DNA of 64,000 bases, taken from the NCBI RefSeq assembly GCF_041734735.1, contig NC_134883.1, positions 19,825,247 to 19,889,246 on the forward strand. The letters run 5' to 3'. The translations under genes were made by a program, and so were the position numbers. Under the pieces are notes generated by a model. It saw nothing but the letters and a program-made list of their open reading frames with translations. It ran no database searches and was not told the origin of the DNA. Below are positions 12,301 to 26,900 of this stretch, piece after piece; within the stretch, counting starts at the first letter, position 1; every line of letters begins with the position of its first letter. The stretch comes from Babylonia areolata. Lineage: Eukaryota > Mollusca > Gastropoda > Neogastropoda > Buccinidae.

Positions 12301-15300
12301 AACATAATACAATACAATACAATATGTTACAACACAATACAATATGATATGATACAACATAATACAATACGATATGATACAATACAATATGATACAATAT
12401 GTTACAATACAACACAACACAATATGATATGATAAAACATAATACAATACAATACGATATGATACAATACAATAAATACAATATGATACCATATGATACG
12501 TTAAAATACAATACGATACAATATGATATGATACAATACAATACAAAAAAACACGATATGATATATACAATACAATATATGATATGATACAATACAATAT
12601 TATACGATATGATACAATAAGATACAATACGATACGATATGATGTCACAACCCATATGGGATTGCCCATGTACCCCCGCACCTTCCCAGACTAGCTAACA
12701 CCCCGACGACACAAACACAGAGACACAGAAAAGTTCAGCTCGGTTCTTTACTGACACATGAAAAATCAAAGCACACCAAAAATTACTCCCCACCAAACTA
12801 CAACGCAATGTTCCGCTTCAGTCTCAACCTTCCATACTATATAGTCAAAATGTTTTATAAGCTGCGGCACCAGCCCAGTTCAACACTTCAGAGTTCACCT
12901 GATTCGAACCACCTGGCAACTGAAGACAGATGTCACTCACTTGCAGACTTGGGGTTTAAGGTTGGTTTGGGCGAGAGGGACAGTGGGAAAGGGTACGTTG
13001 GGAATGTGGAAGTCTGGAGAGGGAGTTGAAGGCAGTGGCACGGGGAGAAAACTCACAGGAAAAATCTGGAACAATGCGCTCCCAGTCTCTGTAGACTAGA
13101 CTCTTACAAGTTCAAAAGAATACCCCCCATCCCACCCCTAACTTGCTTCAGCAACAGATATCAAACTAATTCGGGAGACAAGAGGATACTTTATTACATA
13201 CAGCCCCTTCCACACAAAAAGCTACTAACATGAAATCATAAACCGTTTGTTATGTTTTCCCCAATAATGAAAGGGTTAAACCCACACACAATTCGAAAGA
13301 GTCCACCATAAGGAACCCCAAATGACATGTCAGTGACTATCCTGATGGCCTCCAGCAATAGAAACAAAACCCAGTGATGTAATATCACAAACTTACAATC
13401 TCATTTCAATTACTACAAAAATGTTTCGGAAAATCTATACTGAAGTTAGACACAGCTTCCATTACAAAGGAAATGAATTTGAAACAACAACCCGAGCTGA
13501 ATAAATCGCAAATTAACATACCTAGATACAACACAAAATTTCACTAATTCCCCAAATATGTAGAAATAAAAGACTACTGGAATAAAACATTCCCCTAACC
13601 TTACAAACACCCAATGCCTAATTCTCTTTTAAGACAACAAAAGTTACAAGTCATATCACTAATTTAACACTACAAATACAAATACACAACTCCCTCGCCT
13701 GTCACCAGGTAGACACACAGGCACACCACTGGCCCAGAGTGAAAACACAGACCACACACAGAGGAAAAGGGGTGACAAGGAAAACGCCCCACTACTGCTG
13801 TCAGACGGCACCCAGCAGCTCACACGCTGGAACGCCGACCTGTTTCTTGAGACAGCTTGGCATCAAAAGCGAAGCTGAATCTTTCTACTTAAACTACATT
13901 AATTCCTGAACTCGCTCAGAGTTCAGAATGTTCAAGAAACAGGAACATGCCACACACATATTCCAAGAGATGCACGTGCATATGCCCTGCGTTAAACCAA
14001 ACATACACACGAAGTAGAGAGGGTGGTGTAGGAGAGAGGGTGGTGAAGAAGAGAGGGAGAGAGAGAGGGAGGGAGAAGGAAGAGAGAAAAGAGGTGCACA
14101 CAAACACATGCACAGCGAATGCCATGAGCCATGACATATGATATGATGCAATAAGATACAATACAATATGACATGATACAATACAATACAATATTATACA
14201 ATACGAAATGATACAATACAATACGATATCATATGAAATACAATACAATATGATAAAATATGATATGATATGACACAATAAAATATGATACATTTCAATA
14301 CAATACCATATGATACAATGCAATATGATATGATACACTAAGATATGATACAATATGATACAATACAATATGATACAATATGATACAATACAACACACTT
14401 ATGACTCCCAGAGTCACATTTGGGACTCCAGACAGCACTGACAGACAAAAAGCACAAGACTGCTGTTTTATGACACAGACCTGCCTAATTAAAGACTGCT
14501 GCTTTATGACACAGACCTGCCTAATTAAAGACTGCTGCTTTATGACACAGACCTGCCTAATTAATATTGATTTTCACCCATCTACAGACCTGCCTAAATA
14601 ATAATGAAATTCAGCCATATACAGATGATACCCAACACAGACCTGCCAAAACAAGCATGAAATTTAGCCATATACAGATGATACACTGACACAAACTTGC
14701 CAAAACAATCATGAAATTCAGCCATATACAGATGATACACTGACACAAACCAACCTAAATAATCATGAAATTCAGCCATATACAGATGGTATGCTGACAC
14801 AGGCACAAAAATATGACATGACATAAACATAAAAAAACACAACAGAACACACTTAGGCAACAGACACAACACACACATGTGGCGCTTCACGATGGGTGAC
14901 ATGCAGGCTGTGTGTTTAATCAGTCTTTTACTTTTTGTTCTGTTCTGAAATTGCTACCACACCTGATGTCATTTCTCTTTATAAGATAATAAAGATTTTC
15001 TTATCTTATCTATCATTCTCAATATACATCAAGTATGTACACAGGTTTATCAACACACACAAAGTGCATACAGACACAGACATGATCCAGTAATTCCTTC
15101 TTTGACAAGAACTCTTCCAGACAAACTCAACCAATTCTACTCCAGTTTCGACAAACCATTGTCTACTTCTGACGTGGCTACACCCAAAATCACCCCCACT
15201 CCCCCTTTCATACTCCAAGAGAATGAAGTCAGATGCCAATTCAGTCGTCTGAAAATGAGAAAAGCCACTGGCCCTGACAACATCTCACCAGGCCTTTTGA

Positions 15301-16879
15301 GAAAGTGTGCAGTCCAACTATCTAGTGTCTTCACTGACATATTTAACATGTCCCTTCAGTCATGTGTGGTGCCACACTGCTTTAAGAAATCAACAATCAT
15401 TCCTGTTCCAAAAAAAGTACAGCCTAGTTGTCTTAATGATTATCGTCCCGTAGCCTTAACATCAGTCGTAATGAAAACATTTGAACGCTTGATTCTACAA
15501 TTCCTAAGAACCTGCATTCCTCCACCTTCTGATCCCTTTCAGTTCGCCTATAGAGCTAAAATCAGTTGAATGGCTGCCGGAAAAAGAGGGCGCTAGTCAG
15601 GGATGCAAAGGGGAGGTAACCTACTTCGGAAGGTTATCGGCTGTAGCTACTTTCGTTTTCTCCACATAGGCAGGTAGTAGTTTGCACAGGACAGGAATCA
15701 GACCCCTGCCGGAGTCTGCACTAGTGGGTCATGGTTAAGTATGTGTAATTAAAATCAGTTGAAGATGCCATTAGCATAGGTCTCTACAACGTCCTTAGAC
15801 ATCTGGAAAATCCTAACAGCTATGCCAGGATCCTTTTCATTGACTACAGCTCTGCGTTCAACAAAATAGTGCCATCAAAACTATATTTTAAAGTGAAAGA
15901 CCTCTCGCTGCCTGAATCAATTTGTGCATGGATCCTAAATTTTCTAAGACGCAGACCGCAAGTTGTTAAAGTTGGTGACCTCACTTCCTTCACATGCATT
16001 CTCAACATAGGCACCCCACAGGGATGTGTTCTATCCCCACTGTTGTACTCACTATTCACACATGACTGTGCAACTCAAAATGAATGTAACACCATGGTCA
16101 AGTTTGCCGACGACACTACTCTAGAAGGGCTGATTACCAACAGTGATGAGTCAAAATATAGGGAAGAAGTACTGGAACTTGTCAGCTGGTGTGATAAAAA
16201 CAACTTAGAACTCAACATATCAAAAACCAAAGAATTAATTCTAGATTTCAGGAAGACCAGATCTGACCCCTTACCACTTGTCATTAAAGACAAGCAAGTA
16301 GAGATCATCAGCGACTTTAAATTTCTCGGACTGATCATTACCAATGATCTGAAATGGGAAAAAAATACGGAAAAAATTATTAAGAAAGCACAACAGCACC
16401 TGTACTTTCTTCGGTGCCTCAAAAAGTTCAGAATTAAAAAAGAAATCATGGTTGATTTCTAGCAAGCAGTCATTGAAAGTGTGCTAACCGTTGCTATTAC
16501 TGTTTGGTACGGAAACATTTCCAAGGCAGAAGTTGCAGCCCTTAACAGAATAGTAAAAACTGCCACCAAGATTACCAGGGCTGGTCTGCCTTCTCTAGAA
16601 GACATATTATAAGCGGCTACTCAGAAAAGCAAAATCAATCAGCCAGTATGAATCACATCCAGCTTTTGGGAGTTTCGAGATGCTCCCCTCTGGTCGACGG
16701 TGCAGAAGTATAAGGACAAAAACCAATTGCTTCGCCAATAGCTTTTTCCCCAAAGCAGTCAATGCCCTGTCTCTCAAACAAACCCAGTATGATAAATAGA
16801 ATTGTGCAATCAACAACCATCTACCTGAAGATCTAGTCATCAGCCCCATCCACATGTAATATGTAGCTTCTGTTCAAAT

Positions 16880-16971
<92 letters not shown>

Positions 16972-19900
16972 GCATGCACGTGTGAGTATGCACATGTTTT
17001 TATACTGATATGCACTTGTATGTATCTAATTTCTACTGTATCTGTGTTTGTGTATGATTTTCGATTTATGTTCGTATCTTGTTATGTACTACCCCCCCCC
17101 CAATATTCCTTGTGACCCCGGTACACTTGGTAATAAAGACATATTCTATTCTATTCTATTACTACCGAAATTACATAATTAGAACACAAGTGTCATCACT
17201 GGGTTTTTAAAACCATCAGAGACAAAAACTGAAGTTGAAAAACTCAAAATCTGACACTAAAATGTCAACACATGTTTACTGTGGGGATGATATTATACAA
17301 ACAACAGAAGAAAATAAATAATTTGGAATTGTTTTGTTATCAGTAGTTTTTTGGTGCTTAGTAAGTGTCAGCTCAAAACAAGCACTACTGAACACCATCA
17401 AAGTGACTGTGACAAAGCAGGGTCAGCTCTGGTGTGTGGCCCCCTGGCAAACTAATCACAGATAGGTCTTCCCATTCTGAAACTGTGGCAGATGAACCTG
17501 GGTGTGGCTATGTATGAGAAACCTCAAATCAGGGCACAGGATTAATGCCACTGAACTGATGCAGATGATGGGGCAGACAAAGAGAAACCTCAAATCAGGG
17601 CACAGGATTAATGCCACCGAACTGGTACAGATGATGGGGCAGACACAAAGAGAAACCTCAAATCAGGGCACAGGATTAATGCCACCGAACTGGTACAGAT
17701 GATGGGCAGGCACAAAGAGAAACCTCAAATCAGGGCACAGGATTAATGCCACTGAACTGGTGCAGATGACGGGGCAGTAACAAAGAGAAACCTCAAATCA
17801 GGGCACAGGATTAATGCCACTGAACTGGTACAGATGACAGGGCAGGCACATACACACAAAAAAATCAAGAACACCACATAAACCCAATGTGAACTATTCA
17901 TCCCTCTCATTGCAGGGGGAGGTAAGCAGTACACACCATTCTGACGCAGCATGTTGGTGTAGGTCCTGAGCTGGGCACATGTGATGGGCCAGTGAGCGTC
18001 ACACCCACAGTGCAGACACCAGTGTTTGTTGCACCCACATGCCACAGGCACACCTCTGGGCTCCTCGGCTGCACACACACACATACACACACATCATTAC
18101 CCATGTGCACATACACACAGACACATCATTACCCATGTGCACATACACACAGACACATCATTACCCATGTGCACATAAACACACACACACATCATTACCC
18201 ATGTGCACACACGCACACACACACACACACACACATCATTACCCATGTGCACATACACACACACACATCATTACCCACGTGCACACACAAACACACACAC
18301 ACACAATCATTACCCATGTGCACATAAACACACATCATTAACCATGTGTTCACACACACACACACACACACACCAATACCCATGTGTGTACACACAAACA
18401 CACACACACACACACACAATTATTTGGCCAACAGCTTCACCTCTTTGTGTTCAGCAATGCGTATCTGCATGAAAGTGTGTATGCATGGGTGAATCTGTAT
18501 GTGAGTGGGAATGCATAGAACTGTCTGTGCATGTCTATCAATGTATAGAAGCATATGTATGTGTGTGAATGTGCATGTGAGCCGGAATGCAGAGAACTGT
18601 GTGTGTGCATGTCTATCAATGTATGGAAGCATATGTATGTGTGTGAATGTGCATGTGAGTGGGAATGCAGAGAACTGTGTGTGTGCATGTCTATCAATGT
18701 ATGGAAGCATATGTATGTGTGCATCATGTTAGGTATGGATGGGGACGTTGTTCAGTTTTATTGTTTGTTTTTTAAGAAGACTCAGATTTTTCCTGACATA
18801 CATTTCTGATTTTTAGAATATATATATCTCAATAAATAGTGTCTTTAAATAAACAAATTACAAAGCATTTTTCAGTTTACATGAGGTCTGTCTTCAGTTT
18901 CATGTTTACTATTTGTCTGCCTGTCGGAGTCATTGATGTAGTGATGTCTGACTGTTTACTGTCTGTGTGTTGGAGTCATTGATGTAGTGATGTCTGTTTA
19001 CTGTCTGTGTTGGAGTCATTGATGTAGTGATGTCTGACTGTTTACTGTCTGTTGGAGTCATTGATGTAGTGATGTCTGACTGTTTACTGTCTGTGTGTTG
19101 GAGTCATTGATGTAGTGATGTCTGACTGTTTACTGTCTGTGTGTTGGAGTCATTGATGTAGTGATGTCTGACTGTTTACTGTCTGTTGGAGTCATTGATG
19201 TAGTGATGTCTGACTGTTTACTGTCTGTTGGAGTCATTGATGTAGTGATGTCTGACTGTTTACTGTCTGTTGGAGTCATTGATGTAGTGATGTCTGACTG
19301 TTGACTGTCTGTTGGAGTCATTGATGTAGTGATGTCTGACTGTTTACTGTCTGTGTGTTGGAGTCATTGATGTAGTGATGTCTGACTGTTTACTGTCTGT
19401 GTGTTGGAGTCATTGATGTAGTGATGTCTGACTGTTTACTGTCTGTGTGTTGGAGTCATTGATGTAGTGATGTTTGACTGTTTACTGTCTGTCTGTTGGA
19501 GTCATTGATGTAGTGATGTCGGACTGTTTACTGTCTGTGTGTTGGAGTCATTGATGTAGTGATGTCTGACTGTTTACTGTCTATGTGTTGGAGTCATTGA
19601 TGTAGTGATGTCTGACTGTTGACTGTCTGTGTGTTGGAGTCATTGATGTAGTGATGTCTGACTGTTTACTGTCTGTGTGTTGGAGTCATTGATGTAGTGA
19701 TGTCTGTTTACTGTCTGTGTGTTGGAGTCATTGATGTAGTGATGTCTGTTTACTGTCTGTCTGTTGGAGTCATTGATGTAGTGATGTCTGACTGTTTACT
19801 GTCAGTCTGTTGGAGTCATTGATGTAGTGATGTCTGACTGTTTACTGTCAGTCTGTTGGAGTCATTGATGTAGTGATGTCTGACTATTGACTGTCTGTTG

Positions 19901-22900
19901 GAGTCATTGATGTAGTGATGTCTGACTGTTGACTGTCTGTGTGTTGGAGTCATTGATGTAGTGATGTCAGACTGTTGACTGTCTGTGTGTTGGAGTCATT
20001 GATGTAGTGATGTCTGACTGTTGACTGTCTGTGTGTTGGAGTCATTGATGTAGTGATGTCTGACTGTTGACTGTCTGTGTGTTGGAGTCATTGATGTAGT
20101 GATGTCTGACTGTTTACTGTCTGTGTGTTGGAGTCATTGATGTAGTGATGTCTGACTGTTTACTGCCTGTTGGAGTCATTGATGTAGTGATGTCTGACTG
20201 TTTACTGTCTGTGTGTTGGAGTCATTGATGTAGTGATGTCTGACTGTTGACTGTCTGTGTGTTGGAGTCATTGATGTTGTGATGTCTGACTGTTTACTGT
20301 CTGTGTGTTGGAGTCAATGATGTAGTGATGTCTGACTGTTTACTGTCTGTGTGTTGGAGTCATTGATGTAGTGATGTCTGACTGTTTACTGTCTGTGTGT
20401 TGGAGTCAATGATGTAGTGATGTCTGACTGTTGACTGTCTGTGTGTTGGAGTCATTGATGTAGTGATGTCTGACTGTTTACTGTCTGTGTGTTGGAGTCA
20501 TTGATGTAGTGATGTCTGACTGTTTACTGTCTGTGTGTTGGAGTCATTGATGTAGTGATGTCTGACTGTTTACTGTCTGTGTGTTGGAGTCAATGATGTA
20601 GTGATGTCTGACTGTTTACTGTCAGTTGGAGTCATTGATGTAGTGATGTCTGACTGTTCCATTCATTCACTCCACACTGTTTTCCCTTTTCTTTGATGAT
20701 TAATTCTTCCAGTCCAATTTACTTTGTTGCAAAGTGTTCATGGTGAGGGGACGTCTGGCCAGCAGCCCACAGCCGGCGTGAGGACACCACGTCCACTCTC
20801 CACTCCTCTCCACAGTCTGGCACCGCACTCGCTGCTGCCACCTGCTGTACACCCACGGTGGAACAAGGGACATCACTGTGGTGGATTCCACAGCAGTCTC
20901 ACACTTGTACTCCTGCAGAGAAGAATTCAGAATCATGTGTGAATTGAGACAGGTGTTCTCAATAGTCAATAAACCACAACAGTTACATTGCTTTTAGGGA
21001 ACAAGACAGGGGCAGACAACCCCACATTCTTGTCACCTTCAGCCACATGGCAACCAGTCTGTGTGGAACTGAAGTCCCCCAAACCTTCACACCGCTTTCT
21101 GATGTTGTCCCCCAAACCTTCACACCGTTTTCTGATGTTGTCCCCCAAACCTTCACACCGCTTTCTGATGTTGTCCCCCAAACCTTCACACCGCTTTCTG
21201 ATGTTGTCCCACAAACTTTCACACCGCTTTCTGATGTTGTCCCCCAAACCTTCACACCGCTTTCTGATGTTGTCCCCCAAACCTTCACACCGCTTTCTGA
21301 TGTTGTCCCACAAACTTTCACACCGCTTTCTGATGTTGTCCCCCAAATCTTCACACCGCTTTCTGATGTTGTCCCCCAAACCTTCACACCGCTTTCTGAT
21401 GTTGTCCCACAAACCTTCACACCGTTTTCTGATGTTGTCCCCCAAACCTTCACACCGCTTTCTGATGTTGTCCCCCAAACCTTCACACCGCTTTCTGATG
21501 TTGTCCCCCAAACCTTCACACCGCTTTCTGATGTTGTCCCACAAACCTTCACACCGTTTTCTCATGTTGTCCCCCAAACCTTCACACCGCTTTCTGATGT
21601 TGTCCCCCAAACCTTCACACGGCTTTCTGATGTTGTCCCACAAACTTTCACACCGCTTTCTGATGTTGTCCTCCAAACCGTCACACCGCTTTCTGATGTT
21701 GTCCCCCAAACCTTCACACCACTTTCTGATGTTGTCCCCCAAACCTTCACACCGCTATGTTGTCCCCCAAACCTTCACACCGCTTTCTGATGTTGTCCCC
21801 CAAACCTTCACACCGCTTTCTGATGTTGTCCCACAAACCTTCACACCATTTTCTCATGTTGTCCCCCAAACCTTCACACCGCTTTCTGATGTTGTCCCCC
21901 AAACCTTCACACCGCTTTCTGATGTTGTCCCCCAAACCTTCACACCGCTTTCTGATGTTGTCCCCCAAACCTTCACACCGCTTTCTGATGCTGTCCCACA
22001 AACCTTCACACCGCTTTCTGATGTTGTCCCCCAAACCATTCACACAGCATTCATTCAGTGGTCCTGTCTGTACAAGGCATTACTCATCATACAGTGGTCC
22101 TGTTGTCCTGTCTCTACAATGCATCACTCACCATACAGTGGTCCTGTCTGTACCAGGCATCACTCACCATACAGTGGTCCTGTTTCTACAATGCATCACT
22201 CACCATACAGTGGTCCTGTTTGTACAAGGCATCACTCACCATACAGTGGTCCTGTCTCTACAAGGCATCACTCACCATACAGTGGTCCTGTCTCTACAAG
22301 GCATCACTCACCATACAGTGGTCCTGTCTCTACAAGGCATCACTCACCATACAGTGGTCCTGTCTCTACAAGGCATCACTCACCATACAGTGGTCCTGTC
22401 TCTACAAGGCATCACTCACCATACATTGGTCCTGTCTCTACAAGGCATCACTCACCATACAGTGGTCCTGTCTCTACAAGGCATCACTCACCATACAGTG
22501 GTCCTGTCTCTACAAGGCATCACTCACCATACAGTGGTCCTGTCTATACAAGGCATCACTCACCATACAGTGGTCCTGTCTCTACAAGGCATCACTCACC
22601 ATACAGTGGTCCTGTCTCTACCAGGCATCACTCACCATACACTGGTCCTGTCTGTACAAGGCATCACTCACCATACAGTGGTCCTGTCTGTACAAGGCAT
22701 CACTCACCATACAGTGGTCCTGTCTGTACAAGGCATCACTCACCATACAGTGGTCCTGTCTCTACCAGGCATCACTCACCATGCAGCGCAAAGTTGTCTT
22801 CCCCTCCATAATACTGGATACCAGGTGGTGCTGCCAGCACTGCCGGCAAAAGCTGTGGCCACATGTTGTCATGGTAACAGAAGAACTGAACCCCCGCCAC

Positions 22901-23878
22901 AAGGTCTCTTCATCATGGAAGCGTGTGAAGCAAACAGCACATTCCACACTGCACCACGTCACACTGCAGGCCAGGTCCAGGTCTTCTATCCCCCTGGTCT
23001 GCAACACAAAACATGGCCAGTCACACTCAGTCCTGTCTGGCTGACAACACAAAACATGGCCAGTCACACTCAGTCCTACTTGGCAGACAACACAGTGATG
23101 AGTCAAAATGTAGGGAAGAAGTACTGGAACTTGTCAGCTGGTGTGATCAAAACAACTTGGAACTGAACATATCAAAAACCAAAGAATTAAGTTTAGATTT
23201 CAGGAAGACCAGATCTGACCCCTTACCACTTGTCATTAAAGACAAGCAAGTAGAGATCATCAGCGAATTTAAATTTCTCGGACTGATCATTTCCAATCAT
23301 TTGAAAATGGGAGAAAAAATACAAAAAAAAATTGTTAAGAAAGCACAACAGCGCCTGTACTTTCTTCGGTGCCTCAAAAAGTTCAGAATTAAAAAAAGAA
23401 ATCATGGTTGAATTCTACCAAGCAGTCACTGAAAGTGTGCTAACCTTTGCTATTACTGTTTGGTACAGAAACATTTCTGAGGCAGAAGTTGCAGCCCTTA
23501 ACAGAATCGTAAAAACTGCCACCAAGATTACCAGGGCTGATCTGCCTTTTCTAGAAGACATATCATAAACGCCTACTCAAAAAAGCAAAATCAATCAGCC
23601 AGGACAAATCACATCCAGCTTTTGGGAGTTTCGAGATGCTTGCCTCTGGTCGACGGTACAGAAGTATAAGGACGAAAACCAATCACTTCGCCAATAGCTT
23701 TTTCCCCAAAGCAGTCAATGCCCTGTCTCTCAAACAAATCAAGTGTGATAAATAGAATTGTGCAATCAACAACCATCTACCTGAAAATCTAGTCATCAGC
23801 CCCATCTACATGTAATATGCGGCTTCTGTTCAAACGTGTGTGTGTGTGTGTTTGTGTGTATGTGAGAAAGAGAGAGAG

Positions 23879-23923
<45 letters not shown>

Positions 23924-26900
23924 TGCGTGCATGTGTAAGTATGCATAAGTTTTTATATTGATATGCACTTGTATGTATCCTAATTTCTACTGTATCTGTG
24001 TTTGTGTATGATTTTCAATTTATGTTTGTACCTTGTTATGTACTATCCCCCCCAATATTCCTTGTGACCCCAGTACACTTGGTAATAAAGACATATTCTA
24101 TTCTAATCTATTCTATTGAAAAAAACATGTCCGGTCCTGTCTGGCTGTCAACACAAAACATGGCCAGTCCTGTCTGGCTGTCAACACAAAACATGGCCAG
24201 TCCTGTCTGGCTGTCAACACAAAACATGGCCAGTCCTGTCTGGCTGTCAACACAAAACATGGCCAGTCACACTCAGTCCTGTCTGGCTGTCAACACAAAA
24301 CATGGCCAGTCCTGTCTGGCTGTCAACACAAAACATGGCCAGTCCTGTCTGGCTGTCAACACAAAACATGGCCAGTCCTGTCTGGCTGACAATACAAAAC
24401 ATGGCCAGTCACTCAATGAACCAGATCCAATGACAATCTTCTCCACAGGGAACCATACCCAGTAAAAGAAAGGCACTGTGAAAATTGGAAGGGGGAAAAA
24501 ATCCATGAATGGAGGAGTCAAAAGAGTCAAATGCAAAGAATCAAAAGTGTGAAGCGAAAGAAGGCACTGAGAAGTTAAAGGTGATATTGCTGAGAGCAGT
24601 ATTTCTGTACTGCTGGCTGGCTGCACCATTTCTGCATTGCTGGCTACACCATTTCTACATTGCTGGCTGACTGCACCATATCTACATTGGTGGCTGGCTG
24701 TACCATTTCTGCATTGCTGGCTGCATCATTTCAACATTGGTGACTGCACCATTTCTACATTGCTGGCTGACTGCACCATATCTACATTGCTGGCTGCAGT
24801 ATTTCTACATTGCTGGTTGACTGCACCATATCTACATTGGTGATGGCTGCGCCATTTTTGCATTGCTGGCTGCACAATTTCTGCATGCCGACTGCACCAT
24901 TTCTGCATTGCTGGCTATTTCTGCATTGCTGGCTGCATCATTTCAACATTGGTGACTGCACCATTTCTACATTGCTGGCTGACTGCACCATATCTACATT
25001 GCTGACTGCACCATTTCTACATTGCTGGATGGCTGCACCATTTCTAAATTGCTGGCTACACCATTTCTATGTTGATGGCTGAACCATTTCTACATTGCTG
25101 GCTCCACCATTTCTACATTGCTGGCTGCACCATTTCTACATTGCTGGCTGGCTGCACCATTTCTACATTGCTGGCTGCACCATTTCTACATTGCTGGCTG
25201 CACCATTTCTACATTGCTGGCTGCACTATTTCTAAATTGCTGGCTGGCTGCACTATTTCTACATTTCTGGCTGGCTGCACCATTTCTACATTGCTGGCTT
25301 GCACCATTTCTACATTGCTGGCTGGCTGCACCATTTCTATATTGCTGGCTGGCTGCACCATTTCTGCATTGCTGGCTGCACTATTCCTACATTGTTGCCT
25401 GCACCATTTCTACATTGCTGGGTGGTTGCACCATTTCTACATTGCTGGCTGGCTGTACCATTTCTACATTGCTGGCTGGCTGCACCATTTCTACATTGGT
25501 GGCTGACTTTACCATTTCTACACTGCTGGCTGCACCATTTTTTACACTGCTGGCTGACTGTACCATTTCTACATTGCTGGCTGCACCATTTCTACATTGG
25601 TGGCTGGCTGCACCATTTCTACATTGGTGGCTGGCTGCACCATTTCTACATTGCTGGTGGCACCATTTCTACACTGGTGGCTGTCTGTACCATTTCTACA
25701 TTGCTGGCTGCACCATTTCTACATTGCTGGCTGACTGTACCATTTCTACATTGCTGACTGCACCATTTCTACATTGCTGGCTGGCTGCACCATTTCTACA
25801 TTGCTGGCTGGCTGCACCATTTCTACATTGCTAGCTGACTGCACCATTTCTACATTGCTGGCTGCACCATTTCTACATTGGTGGCTGACTGCACCATTTC
25901 TTATTCTCCTTCTTCTTCAATGTTCAATTTTGTTGGGATGCGTCAGACTTGAAGCTTTGTTGCCCTGACGAAGCCCACGGTTTTCTCCAGGTCAGTCCGG
26001 TCACCCCAAAGCTGTGCCTGTAGCTTCACTCCCTCGGGCCAGGTCTGGCGCCATTGATCCTCATAAGTGGGGCAATGTTGGAGAATATGTTCTGGGGTTT
26101 GTGTTCCTGTGCCACAGGACATTCATCTGTGTGAGATTTTTCTTTCAGCTCAGATGACTCAAAAGCCTGCAGTGGCCTGTACAAAGTCTGAGGAGGATTG
26201 TTTGCTGGTGTTACTGGAGTTGGTGAATCACATCTGTCCCTTTGTCAGCGTTCGGCTGTCTCTTCCTTCGGTACTGGCTGTGGATTATGGTTTTGCCTCT
26301 CTGTACATCACTGGGTGACTGAACTGCTCCATTTTACTTCCCACTTTTGACAGAGCATCAGCTTTTTCATTCCCAGTGATCCCACAGTGGGATGGAATCC
26401 ACTGCAGTGTGATGGTAGACACTTGTGAGAGGTCAGTTAGGGTCTTTTGTACAGACACTTGCTGTTGGTCAGTTTTTTTGTTTTGCAGTGCTTCTAGCAG
26501 AGATTTGCAATCAGTGGAGAAGATGATCTTGGGTGGTGGTCTGGATGATTCAGCAAGGCTTTTTGCTGCATGGAGGAGAGTGCTTGTTTCTGCTCTGTTG
26601 ATATTTTTCCATTGGGAAATGTTTCTTGTGTGAGTTTTCCATTTGTACACTGTTGACTACACCATTTCTACATTGCTGGCTGCACCATTTCTACATTGCT
26701 GACTGCATGATTTCCACATTCCTGGCTAAAGCATTTCTACATTACTGGCTGGCTGCACAATTTCTCCTTGTATCATTTCTACATTGTTGGCCGGCTGCAC
26801 CATTTCTGCATTGCTGACTGCACCATTTCAACATTGCTGGCTGCACCAATTCTATATTCCTGGCTGCACCATTTCTACATTGCTGACTGCACCATTTTAA

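Larger units (their letters stand above)
15102..17160 (+). mobile_element. CR1/L2/Rex1-group LINE, 5'-truncated, RT region and 3' tail
   Basis: Frames encode RT motifs in order: RKATGPDNISPGLLRKC, VALTSVVMKTFERL, ARILFIDYSSAFNK, GTPQGCVLSPLL and VKFADDTTLEG, then DFKFLGLIIT. The frame is cut by an inserted element at 15571-15749 and again downstream by stops after 16462. It ends with GGTAATAAAGACATATTCTA and TTCTA repeats. No endonuclease is left, so the copy is dead. Exact clade is uncertain. Confidence 0.8.

Noticed and set aside
11367-12681. ORFs rich in Tyr, Ile and Val that look like membrane proteins
   Set aside because: They are translations of the ATACA satellite (TATTGTATTG on the other strand).
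13255-13285. Third piggyBac-like end (GAAAGGGTTAA)
   Set aside because: Only an 11-bp match inside the LTR-like element, with no second terminus nearby.
20988-23166. Very long ORFs (607, 469, 328 and 258 codons) on both strands
   Set aside because: They lie over 33- and 36-bp arrays; periods divisible by three keep frames open on both strands. Real exons 8 and 9 occupy only the edges.
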